64,000 nucleotides of DNA, taken from assembly GCF_007115095.1 (NCBI RefSeq), contig NZ_SULH01000005.1, positions 1 through 64,000 of the forward strand, written 5' to 3'. Shown in pieces: positions 17,327 to 25,349 of this stretch. The notes beneath the pieces are model-generated. The model was not told the origin of the DNA, did no database searches, and was given only the letters and a program-made list of their open reading frames with translations. The stretch's first letter is position 1. The number at the start of each line of letters is the position of its first letter. This stretch comes from Levilactobacillus enshiensis (GTDB lineage Bacteria; Bacillota; Bacilli; Lactobacillales; Lactobacillaceae). The position numbers were made by a program, and so were the translations under genes.

Positions 17327-18433
17327 ATGAAAAAAGCAGCACTACTCACGGTTTTAGCCGCAGCTGCCCTGTCTGTCGGGGGAACCACGACGTTAGCTCA
17401 GGCCAAGACGTATACGCAACACGGAAACGCATTAGCCAACTATAACGTCAACCGGTACAAGACCGTTAAGAACCAAAATATGTTTGTCCCACGTTACGCA
17501 TTTAAACAGAGTTACAGCTACATTTTCCAAACGGCACCGACTAGTATCAGTAGCACTAAGGGAAAGCAAGTCACGTTTAAATCCAACGTCTTTCTGCCCG
17601 TCACGTACAACAAATCCGCTGACTGGGGCAACCCGCAAAGCGAGGTCCTGTCTAAGGATGGCAACACACTCTACGAACTGATTACGACTAGTAGTCAGAG
17701 TACCCGTGGTCGGATCGTACGCTACAACCTTGGCGCGCTACGGAGCAAGTTTGGCATCAGTACGAGTCATATGGATGCTTTACGCCGGGCAACGTATGAC
17801 CACTCTGTCGGTAAGATGACCAGCACCGACAAGGCCATTATGGCTGACATCAAAATCGGACCAATCTTCAACACCGGGCATGGACAATCGCTGGCCATGA
17901 ATCCTAAGAACGGTCAACTCTGGTTCATTGGTAAGCCCGTGGCCGTGAAGACCAACGTGCAACAGGTCTCCACGAGCTCCCTAAAACCCGTTAAGCAGAT
18001 CAACTTCACTTTGAAGAGCACCGTCACCATGGGGTCCAACTTGACGTTTGATAAGAACGGAAATGCCTACTTCTTCACCTACTCTAACGGTGGCTGGTCA
18101 CCTAAGGGCGCAGTTAAGATCTACAAGGGGAAGATCAACAGTAAGTCCGTTAAGTTCCACCTGATTATGCAAGGCCTGCGTTACCGTCCGGGAACCAAAC
18201 CCCAGTCAATGGCCTACAACCAGAAGCGTAATCGGTTATACTTCGTCTCCGACAGTAGTATCTCTTCTGTCCCCGTCTCTAAGTTAGGCAAATTGACCCC
18301 AAGTCAAGTCGAAGCCACGAACCTCAACGGGCAACGTGAATTCGAGGGTATCCAGTTTACCGCCAACGGTGCGGGCTACCTGCTCGTCAACAAGGGTGCT
18401 GAACTCATGCAGACGACACGCAACAATTTCTAA
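17327..18433 (+). CDS. secreted protein of unknown function, possible beta-propeller
   Basis: 368 residues. A clear signal peptide (MKKAALLTVLAAAALSVGG, cleavage after AQA near 27) is followed by a secreted Thr/Ser/Lys-rich chain without an anchor. Phrases like LAMNPKNGQLWFIGK, LTFDKNGNAYFFTY and MAYNQKRNRLYFVSD recur with similar spacing, suggesting blades of a beta-propeller. I do not recognise a named family. GGAGGGG lies 11 bases before the ATG and a cre-like site overlaps the promoter region, so expression may fall when preferred sugar is present. A terminator follows directly. Confidence 0.78.
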   Translation: MKKAALLTVLAAAALSVGGTTTLAQAKTYTQHGNALANYNVNRYKTVKNQNMFVPRYAFKQSYSYIFQTAPTSISSTKGKQVTFKSNVFLPVTYNKSADWGNPQSEVLSKDGNTLYELITTSSQSTRGRIVRYNLGALRSKFGISTSHMDALRRATYDHSVGKMTSTDKAIMADIKIGPIFNTGHGQSLAMNPKNGQLWFIGKPVAVKTNVQQVSTSSLKPVKQINFTLKSTVTMGSNLTFDKNGNAYFFTYSNGGWSPKGAVKIYKGKINSKSVKFHLIMQGLRYRPGTKPQSMAYNQKRNRLYFVSDSSISSVPVSKLGKLTPSQVEATNLNGQREFEGIQFTANGAGYLLVNKGAELMQTTRNNF

Positions 18434-18446
18434 GACTTTTTCACAA

Positions 18447-18487
18447 GACGCCATCCCCGTTAAATTGCGGGCTGGCGCCTTTTTTTG
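18447..18487 (+). terminator. terminator of the secreted protein gene
   Basis: GACGCCATCCCCG pairs with CGGGCTGGCGCC, followed by seven T. Confidence 0.9.
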
Positions 18488-18593
18488 CCAAATTGGGCTA
18501 CCGAAAAACTGCTCAATTGACCACCACAATGTTATACTTGCCCCGAGGCGAGCTAGAACCCGCCTGAGAAACACACCATAACTCAATCTCCAA

Positions 18594-18639
18594 CAAGGGG
18601 AACGTTCATACCGGTCGTGCGGTAGGAACGTTCCCCTTG
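18594..18639 (-). terminator. hairpin at the end of the SOS operon
   Basis: Perfect 14-base arms CAAGGGGAACGTTC and GAACGTTCCCCTTG directly behind the stop codon of the YolD-like gene. The T-run is poor, so termination may be partial. Confidence 0.65.
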
Positions 18640-19035
18640 CTAATTTTTCGGCCCATATGACGACTGTACACACCGGATCTCACCTAACCGTAAACGACGA
18701 TAGCGCCCGGACGCTAATCGCATGATGATCTGGTCATCACTGATGCCACAAACGATGCCATCTACCAGCTTGAGGACTTGATCATCATCCATAACGTTAA
18801 GCTGGAGATGCACCGTTTTTTGGGCGTGCCAAGCCGCCGCCAATTTTTGACTCACTTCCGCAATGTCTTGTTCTGGCAAAGGGGCCTCCACCTGTTCTGC
18901 CGCATGCATTTTAGCTAATGCACTGGTGTGATCAGACAGGTAAAAGCCGCCCCACTTCAACATCCCGCGGTCCTGATAATCCCGCTGAAAGAACGCCGTT
19001 GCTAGCGTATCATCCGGTAGTCGTTTTAAGTGCAC
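18640..19035 (-). CDS. YolD-like family protein
   Basis: 131 residues. The family hallmark is visible near residues 20-35: YQDRGMLKWGGFYLSDHT. YolD-like proteins are small partners encoded next to UvrX-type Y-family polymerases in Bacillus and lactobacilli; a UmuD-like role has been proposed but not settled. It ends the operon led by the polymerase gene, 14 bases behind the small middle gene. The start is GTG, preceded by a purine-rich GTGAGGGG. Expression should follow the LexA box at 20686. Confidence 0.8.
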   Translation of the reverse strand: MHLKRLPDDTLATAFFQRDYQDRGMLKWGGFYLSDHTSALAKMHAAEQVEAPLPEQDIAEVSQKLAAAWHAQKTVHLQLNVMDDDQVLKLVDGIVCGISDDQIIMRLASGRYRRLRLGEIRCVQSSYGPKN

Positions 19036-19049
19036 TGCCCCTCACTTCC

Positions 19050-19373
19050 TTACCGAATCCACCGCTGACTCTCTGGCCAGCGAACGTGACCAAAATCAAT
19101 GAAGTTTAGTGTCAGCTCGGTCTGTTGCCGCACCCCATTGATAACCCGTTCCAAAACTGTTAAATCCGTCGTCTTCAGACTGTGTAACGGAATCGACCGT
19201 TCCCGATGATTTTGGCGCTTGATGTCCAAAAAGAAGTTGAACTCCGAGCCGTACTGGTTGTTGACCACGTCAATACGGTACTGACAGTGCCACTGCGGGG
19301 TAAAGTAATCCTGCAGGCGACTGCCGATCAACTTGGCTTCCTGCTCACAATCAATCAAAGCTATTCCCCCCAT
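19050..19373 (-). CDS. small protein of the UvrX-YolD operon, function unknown
   Basis: About 107 residues between the polymerase and YolD-like genes and overlapping the end of the polymerase gene. It has one clear feature: an acidic/aromatic core with FNFFLDIKR and a C-terminal LNFIDFGHVRWPE. No family is recognised. The true start may be a TTG at 19358, because GGGGGGA lies 7 bases upstream of it; that would give an 8-base overlap with the polymerase stop. Conserved position in the operon suggests a role in damage tolerance (inference). Confidence 0.65.
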   Translation of the reverse strand: MGGIALIDCEQEAKLIGSRLQDYFTPQWHCQYRIDVVNNQYGSEFNFFLDIKRQNHRERSIPLHSLKTTDLTVLERVINGVRQQTELTLNFIDFGHVRWPESQRWIR

Positions 19374-20652
19374 TGTGGCCACCGACTAACGCTGCTCGAC
19401 GGACCATCGTTCCCCCCGGCATTAAGCTACTAGCCGGAATAACTGCCGTCTTACCAAAACGATCGCGCAATTCATCAATGACGCGATCAAACTGGTCATT
19501 TTTTATCTGCCGCTGGGGATCCTGAAACAAACTTAATTGCAATTGCTGGCTTGCGCTCAGTCGCGATAGCCCGACCCCAATATTGCGAACTAGCTGCCCT
19601 TCCCAATGCTCACGAAACAGAGCTAGCAGCGTCGCAATAATCGTTTGTGCGTTGTCAGTCGGATTGATCCGCCGCGTATGATTCATCCCACTACGACCAT
19701 CGCCGGACTTGCCATCCCAAGCAAATCCGACACTCAAACTGACGCAAGCCGCCTGTTGCCGATGATGCCGCATCCGTGAGGTGACCTGTTGACCGATCTC
19801 CCAAATAACCAGTTCGATTTCACGCTGCACGCTATAGTTCCGTGGCAACACTTGTGAATTGCTCCAACTCTTTTCCTTAACTGGTCGCAGGTCGTGGAGC
19901 TGACTGCGGTCGATTCCCCAGGCCAGTGCAAAGAGTTGGTCGCCCATGATTCCCATCTCTTGATGAAGCTCATAGGGATTGATCTTGGCAAGGTCGCCTA
20001 TGCTGTGAATCCCTAGCCGCTGTAAATGGGCAGCCGTCCGATGACCAATACTCCAAACTTTCTTCAGGTTCGTGATTGGCCAAATTTTCTCCGGAAACGT
20101 CTCATAGGTCAGCCGACCAATCAGCTCATGATCATGCTTGGCCTGTAGGTCTAACGCGAGCTTAGCCTGAACCGGGTTCTCACCAATGCCGACCGTTGTA
20201 TAAAGTCCCAATTCACGACGAATCCGCAACTGAATCGTCCGGGCCACCGCTTCTGGTGTCTCCCCAAATAATCGCCAGGAGTGCGTCATGTCCAAGATCG
20301 ACTCATCGATGGAGTACGGAAAACAGTCTGCATCGGCGACAAATTGCCGAAAAATACGGTTAACGGCTAAATTCATTTGGATATAGTGATTCATCCGTGG
20401 TGGCACCACTAAGATTCGGGGGTCGTCTGGTACTTCATATTGGCGGGACACGTTACTAATGCCAAACAACTTCTTAGCCATCGGTGATGCTGCTAAAACC
20501 AACCCACTCCCCGTGTTGTCGGCCTCAGACATGACCACGATCACCGATTTCAGTGGGTTCAAGCCTCGCGTCACACTCTCAACACTGGCATAAAACGATT
20601 TGTTATCAATCATGAAAAATAGTCCGTGCGGTTCCTGCCGATAATCCATCAT
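19351..20652 (-). CDS. Y-family DNA polymerase, UvrX/UmuC type
   Basis: 433 residues. The palm motifs are intact: FFMIDNKSFYASVE with the first metal Asp and SIDESILDMT with the second acidic pair (near residue 110). The thumb has a helix-hairpin-helix around LKKVWSIGHRTAAHLQRLGI and the C-terminal little-finger domain follows. It copies past DNA lesions with low fidelity. SLFQDP near 370 (in QLQLSLFQDP) resembles the beta-clamp binding motif. Two consecutive ATG codons precede the frame; AGGGGGT fits either. It heads a three-gene unit behind a perfect-palindrome LexA box 34 bases upstream. Confidence 0.93.
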   Translation of the reverse strand: MMDYRQEPHGLFFMIDNKSFYASVESVTRGLNPLKSVIVVMSEADNTGSGLVLAASPMAKKLFGISNVSRQYEVPDDPRILVVPPRMNHYIQMNLAVNRIFRQFVADADCFPYSIDESILDMTHSWRLFGETPEAVARTIQLRIRRELGLYTTVGIGENPVQAKLALDLQAKHDHELIGRLTYETFPEKIWPITNLKKVWSIGHRTAAHLQRLGIHSIGDLAKINPYELHQEMGIMGDQLFALAWGIDRSQLHDLRPVKEKSWSNSQVLPRNYSVQREIELVIWEIGQQVTSRMRHHRQQAACVSLSVGFAWDGKSGDGRSGMNHTRRINPTDNAQTIIATLLALFREHWEGQLVRNIGVGLSRLSASQQLQLSLFQDPQRQIKNDQFDRVIDELRDRFGKTAVIPASSLMPGGTMVRRAALVGGHNGGNSFD

Positions 20653-20685
20653 GACGACCCCCTTCTAGCTGTTACGTTTATTATA

Positions 20686-20699
20686 CGAACACTTGTTCG
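20686..20699 (-). promoter_or_regulatory. LexA (SOS) box of the polymerase operon
   Basis: CGAACACTTGTTCG has perfect 5-base arms CGAAC/GTTCG with a 4-base spacer, the Gram-positive LexA operator layout, and lies 34 bases before the polymerase start. Confidence 0.85.
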
Positions 20700-20929
20700 A
20701 GATTGCAAGACAATCTTTAATTTAAGTTTTTTTATGCCACGATGATTACTTTTAGTCTCACATTTTGCCGCTATTTACATTTTTTGAGTGTCTAGAAAAA
20801 CCCGTCACTCCTTAAACTAACTTTCCCTTGGGTATTGGTTGCTATTACAAGTCGTTCATTAAGTAAACCCCTTACTTAACAAAACGATTAGGTTCGCTTT
20901 TGCCCACGTTACGTGTTAGAATGTACTTG

Positions 20930-21020
20930 TGAAGTTAGCCCTAGTCAACTAGCTTCCTCAACTTAGAACATCAAGATCAGCCCGACCGTCACTTAAACGC
21001 GGTCGAGCTGGTTTTGTCTT
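20930..21020 (+). ncRNA. candidate small RNA with two hairpins
   Basis: In the 600-base gap between the polymerase operon and the nucleotidase gene. GAAGTTAG (20931-20938) pairs with CTAGCTTC (20949-20956). CAGCCCGACCG (20978-20988) pairs with CGGTCGAGCTG (21000-21010) with one mismatch, followed by GTTTTGTCTT, a Rho-independent end. TAGAAT at 20917 could be the -10 box. No reading frame fits. The rest of the gap shows no gene. Confidence 0.4.
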
Positions 21021-21189
21021 CTAGACTTTCATTTTGCCTGAATTTATTAAGGTTACAGGCAACTAAATTTGTTACAATTTTGTAACTTACATATTTTGAC
21101 GTTTCAACCCGCTAACCGATTGTACGGGAAATGAGAAAAGGGGCGAACTGCCCTTAATTCCACATTGCGGCCATAGCCGTTCGGCGCGC

Positions 21190-21226
21190 AAAAAAGAGCC
21201 TGGAAATTTATTCCAGACTCTTTTTA
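21190..21226 (-). terminator. terminator of the nucleotidase gene
   Basis: AAAAAGAGCCTGGAA pairs with TTCCAGACTCTTTTT with one mismatch around a short loop. Confidence 0.88.
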
Positions 21227-21253
21227 TTCGGCTTGGAGGAGAAAATTTAAAGC

Positions 21254-23080
21254 CTAGTTGGCACCCAAGTAGACTTTCCGGTCCAATTTTGGTGCTTGAA
21301 CGGGAGTCCCGGCAGATGTCATATCCTTGATGTAATTGACGAACGTATCCGTATCAGTCCCAATGGAGGAAACGATCTTGGTGTCCTTGAATGCTGCGAA
21401 GTCATCACCACCGCCATGAAGGAAGTCATTGATGACGACGTTGTAAGTCGTTCCCATTTCAACCGGATCACCATTGGTCTTGGTAATCTGTTCCACCTTG
21501 TAAGGCGTGTCCGCCCCACCGGCTGGATTATCGGTGTAGGTGTACTTCAGCCCAGAAACTTGCAGGTAGTATTGTTGCTTTTGGTCGTATTGCTGGTTTA
21601 ACGCGTCCTTGATCTGTTGACCAGTCATGGAAACCACTTGTAGGATATTCCCAAATGGTTGCACGGCGGTTGCGGCACCCCAAGTGATGGACTTGTCGGG
21701 CTTAACTACGAGGTCCGAACGAACCCCACCGTTGTTTGTCATCGCGAAATCAGCCTTGCTGCCAACCTTGTTTGCTTCGTAAAGTTGCCCATCAACAACC
21801 AATTCACCAGCCGCGTTTTCCATGGTCTTCGAATTGTTCAACCGACCCGTAATGGTTTCAGCAGTCGCGGCCTTCCCAATCACGGCGTTAACTTGTGGGG
21901 CAACCCGCTTGTCAGCATCCGCGACGATGGCAGAAACTTTAGCGTTGTCCTTGACCTTTGGTGCTAACGTCTTAGGCAGGACAGGGTAAACGTGGGAAAC
22001 AAGGCGCATGAACTTACCCGTCTTGGGATTGATGTACCCTTGCGTGTTGTTGTAGGCTTTTCCAGTGTAAACGGCTTGAACGACGTGGGTCTTGCCAACC
22101 GTTGCGTTCGCGTATTGGTGAGAGTGACCCGCCACGTACAGCCCAATGTTGTTCTTCGGATCAGTCTGGTTGACCTTCTTCAAGATGTCAACGGCCGTCC
22201 CAGTGGTCTCTTTGCCATAAGTTGAGACCCCGGTATGGGCTAAGACAACGACCGCCTTAACGCCCTTCTTGTTCAGAATCCGGTCGTACTTCTTGATGGT
22301 CTGAGCTTCGTCCAAGATCTTGTAGTCTTGGTAGTTTTGAAGCAGCGTCAACGTGGGAAGATCAGTCGTTTCGATTCCAATAAACCCCACCTTAGCCGTC
22401 TTGCCGTGTGCCTTCACCGTCTTGATGACGTATGGCTTGTACCCATAAGGCCGTTTGTTGTTGCTCTTCTTGACCACATTGGCAACGACTAATTTGATGT
22501 TCGAGTTTTGATGTGGGTAATCTTTAATCAATTGTGATGCCGTGGCCGCTGGTTTTTGGCCGGTTAGGATGCGGTTAAATTCACCCAAACCGTGATCAAA
22601 TTCGTGGTTCCCCAGCGTCCCGATTTGAAATTTCATCGCTCGCAAGGCATGCATCGTTGATTCATGCGCTAGTAACGTTGAGTTCGCGGGCGAGGCACCG
22701 ACCATGTCGCCGGCTTCGACTCTAAACGTGTTGTTCGAGTGCTGAACCGTCTTGAAGTGATGTTGGGCCTGGTCCAAACCAGCCGCTAACCGGTTGACTG
22801 TCCCGACCCCCTGATAAGTATTCGACCCAATGTTCACGGAACCCGTTGTTTCCAAGCCCCCGTGCAGGTCGTTGATTCCTAAGACCTGAACTGGAATGGC
22901 CTTTTTGTACTTCTTTGGAATCGTCTTGTAGCCGGGTTGTTCCGTTGGCATGGTGTAATTGTCAGATTTGGTCGTGACCTTTGCCGTGCTGGCATTGGCT
23001 GATAAATCGACCCCACCCGCAATCAGTGCGGGAACTAAAACCGTTCCCATAAGTATATGACGCCAATAATGTTTCCCCAT
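21254..23080 (-). CDS. secreted bifunctional metallophosphatase/5'-nucleotidase
   Basis: About 608 residues. A signal sequence (hydrophobic at 9-30, ANA site) precedes a calcineurin-like metallophosphatase domain: GINDLHGG, EAGDMVGASPANS, IGTLGNHEFDHG, LAHTGV and VAGHSHQ supply the di-metal ligands. The C-terminal nucleotidase domain has NNGGVRSD and NDFLHGGGDDF. It releases nucleosides and phosphate from external nucleotides. No LPxTG anchor is visible, so it is probably released or held by other means. GGGAGG lies 10 bases before the ATG at 23080; an earlier in-frame start lacks a site. Monocistronic. Confidence 0.93.
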   Translation of the reverse strand: MGKHYWRHILMGTVLVPALIAGGVDLSANASTAKVTTKSDNYTMPTEQPGYKTIPKKYKKAIPVQVLGINDLHGGLETTGSVNIGSNTYQGVGTVNRLAAGLDQAQHHFKTVQHSNNTFRVEAGDMVGASPANSTLLAHESTMHALRAMKFQIGTLGNHEFDHGLGEFNRILTGQKPAATASQLIKDYPHQNSNIKLVVANVVKKSNNKRPYGYKPYVIKTVKAHGKTAKVGFIGIETTDLPTLTLLQNYQDYKILDEAQTIKKYDRILNKKGVKAVVVLAHTGVSTYGKETTGTAVDILKKVNQTDPKNNIGLYVAGHSHQYANATVGKTHVVQAVYTGKAYNNTQGYINPKTGKFMRLVSHVYPVLPKTLAPKVKDNAKVSAIVADADKRVAPQVNAVIGKAATAETITGRLNNSKTMENAAGELVVDGQLYEANKVGSKADFAMTNNGGVRSDLVVKPDKSITWGAATAVQPFGNILQVVSMTGQQIKDALNQQYDQKQQYYLQVSGLKYTYTDNPAGGADTPYKVEQITKTNGDPVEMGTTYNVVINDFLHGGGDDFAAFKDTKIVSSIGTDTDTFVNYIKDMTSAGTPVQAPKLDRKVYLGAN

Positions 23081-23340
23081 AACTAAAATGCCTCCCTGGA
23101 AGATAGAATTATGCACAATCCCAGCGTAGCAATGAAAGCCGTTACAAGCAATCGCTTTTTGGGATTAAAATTGCCATTTCATTTCAAGACGGCCACCGGT
23201 GGGGTTAGTGCTCATGAAAAACTAATTCAGGGGGTGTTTGACAAGTCAATAAATGAACCGGCCGCCTGGCTTTCATGCGGTCACTAACGTTTTGGGTTGA
23301 ACGTTTTACTTTCATCATTTTCCCACCAGACTACATTTTG
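23081..23340. other. intergenic gap, no gene seen
   Basis: Carries the promoter region of the nucleotidase gene. Two ACGTTTT words near 23287 and 23307 repeat directly, but no operator or RNA gene is recognised. Confidence 0.4.
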
Positions 23341-23380
23341 TCGAAAAAAAAAACGCGACAAATCTGTCAACGTTTTTCGG
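23341..23380 (-). terminator. terminator of the flippase gene
   Basis: An imperfect TGACA/TGTC stem on the minus strand is followed by ten T. Confidence 0.65.
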
Positions 23381-23381
23381 C

Positions 23382-24992
23382 TTATCGATGAAGTGCCACC
23401 TTTAACGGTCGTTTAAAAATCAACTGTGCAATGCCTAGGCGATTAGCAAGCCAAATGTACAGCCCTAACGTCAACAGGCCCAGCACCCCCACGTACCCCA
23501 TCGTCAGCATTTTGCCGGTGAAGAAGACGTGGCCGAATAGCCATTGGCAACCATCGACCAACACCGTGGCTGCCACCGCAAACACCAGGTTGAGCTTGAT
23601 AATTGGCAGAATGGCGTCTAGCTTGACGGCATAGCTCCGCCGAATCAAGCGCCAACTGGCAACTGTGATCCAACCAAAGGCGATTGCCGTGGTCAATAAC
23701 GCCCCGTAACCTTGGAACACGTAGACTAATGGCAACTGCAGGACGATTTTTATGCCCAAGCCAATCAGCAGATACGTGGTCGCCTTTTTACTCATTCGCA
23801 GCGCCTGTAAGACCGTTAAGAAGTCTAACGCCAAGCCCAATACCAGGCTTTGCCAGACATTCGCTACTAAGTAAGTCGCACCATCGCCATCGAAGTTGAA
23901 GAAGATCCCATAGGTTGGATAGGCGAAGGCACTGACCATGATCACCAACGGTAAGAGCACGAACGTTAAGAGTTGAAAATTGTTCGTCAACAAGGCGCTG
24001 ATCTGCGTTCGGTTAGCCTTGATGTCACTGAGCTTACCGGCTAATAACGGCAATGACGTCTCCGCCACCGCCATGGCCAACGACACAATGACCGTCGTGA
24101 TCTTGTTGGGGTTGGCCGAGAAAATCGTAAAGACATACTGGGTCATGGCCGCTGACTGGTGCAACAGCCCCTGCATAATTTGCTTGAAGAACAGCTGATC
24201 CACCAATTGACTTAGGGTAATCCCAGACCCGACAATCACAAACGGAATCGATTCGTACCCAATCATTTTTAGCAGGTGACTCGCTGCGTGCTGTTTACCA
24301 GTCTGACTCTTGGCGGTCAACCGGCGGTATTCGCCCCGTTGACGCCACAGGTGGCCCAATAAGTACAGGTAACTGGCAATGGCGCCCACAAAGGCGGCGG
24401 CCACGCTCACGAAGACTGCCTGAACGTAACCCTGATGGCTAACTTCGATCAACCAGTAGGTCCCACCTAAAATTACAATAATTCGAATAAACTGTTCCCA
24501 CAACTGAGAAATTCCGAATGGTTTAAGGTCACCATTCCCCTGAAACCAGCCTCGTAGGATACTCATCGACGGCAAAATCACGATGGCCGGTACCAAGCAC
24601 CGAATCGCAATCGTCGCGTTCGCCACTGAACTAACAGGACTATTCGCCGCCAAGACTGGTGCGAGACCGTAGAGCAAGGCGCCACAAACGACCCCCGACA
24701 CAACCATGAAGCCAAAGCCAGCGACCGCAATGCGCTTCGAGTTAATGAAGCTGTCCTCACCATTAAAGAATGCAACCCGGCGGGCAATGGCGGATGGAAA
24801 GCCCGCGGTTCCCAGTGCAATGAACAAGGCATACGGCGTATAGGCCGTGTTAAACAGCGCCTGTGCCACGGTTTGATGTTCCGGCGATCCAATCATCGCC
24901 AACCACGGAATCAGGTAAACCACCCCTAAAATCCGCGAAAAAATACTCCCAAATGAGAGCCAAAATGATCCTGAAATAATTTTTTTATCCAT
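23382..24992 (-). CDS. polysaccharide/lipid II flippase, SpoVB-YtgP (MurJ-like) family
   Basis: 536 residues with about 14 hydrophobic segments, a MOP-superfamily exporter. SFWLSFGSIFSRILGVVYLIPW at the start and RGWFQGNGDLKP at about 145 are the usual family phrases. YtgP of Bacillus is able to translocate lipid II, so a cell-wall precursor flippase role is likely; exopolysaccharide export is the alternative. It is a single gene with its own terminator. No wall-synthesis genes flank it. Confidence 0.86.
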   Translation of the reverse strand: MDKKIISGSFWLSFGSIFSRILGVVYLIPWLAMIGSPEHQTVAQALFNTAYTPYALFIALGTAGFPSAIARRVAFFNGEDSFINSKRIAVAGFGFMVVSGVVCGALLYGLAPVLAANSPVSSVANATIAIRCLVPAIVILPSMSILRGWFQGNGDLKPFGISQLWEQFIRIIVILGGTYWLIEVSHQGYVQAVFVSVAAAFVGAIASYLYLLGHLWRQRGEYRRLTAKSQTGKQHAASHLLKMIGYESIPFVIVGSGITLSQLVDQLFFKQIMQGLLHQSAAMTQYVFTIFSANPNKITTVIVSLAMAVAETSLPLLAGKLSDIKANRTQISALLTNNFQLLTFVLLPLVIMVSAFAYPTYGIFFNFDGDGATYLVANVWQSLVLGLALDFLTVLQALRMSKKATTYLLIGLGIKIVLQLPLVYVFQGYGALLTTAIAFGWITVASWRLIRRSYAVKLDAILPIIKLNLVFAVAATVLVDGCQWLFGHVFFTGKMLTMGYVGVLGLLTLGLYIWLANRLGIAQLIFKRPLKVALHR

Positions 24993-25194
24993 AAATTGCG
25001 CTCACATTTCTAATCTAGTGTGTTAGGCATCATTAGCTAGGATACGCCACTCCTTAGCCGCTGTACATAACCAATGCCGGCGTTTGGTCTGAGTTTGGTC
25101 CTGAAAATGGCTGGAACACCGCATCATCGCCGGCGTCAGCGCACGGATTGACAACAGCGACCAACCTGCCGCCTCACACCAGTAAACTAGTAAA
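24993..25194. other. intergenic stretch, no gene seen
   Basis: About 200 bases upstream of the flippase gene that include its promoter region. A CGCCGG word occurs in both orientations near 25078 and 25128. Nothing further is recognised. Confidence 0.35.
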
Positions 25195-25240
25195 AAACCA
25201 CGGACATCATCCGCAAATGCAGATGGCGTCCGTGGCTTTT
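25195..25240. terminator. terminator of the MacB-like gene
   Basis: CCACGGAC pairs with GTCCGTGG, with inner ATC-CCGC pairing and A and T runs on both sides. Confidence 0.85.
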
Positions 25241-25251
25241 CAGTTAGTTAC

Positions 25252-25347
25252 TAAAGGTTGAAAGTTTCAAAGTACGGCTCTGCCTGTTATACCAACAACA
25301 GTGAGCCTAAAAGCTAGCAGCCGGAGTGTGCCAAGTTTATGCAGGCC
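25252..25347 (-). repeat. repeat family A, short copy made of the two ends
   Basis: On the minus strand it starts like the 5' part (CACACTCCGGCTGC) and passes straight into the 3' end (CTCACTGTTGTTGGTATAAC, then GTACTTTGAAACTTTCA). The whole middle is missing. It touches the end of the MacB-like gene. Confidence 0.7.
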
Positions 25348-25349
25348 TA

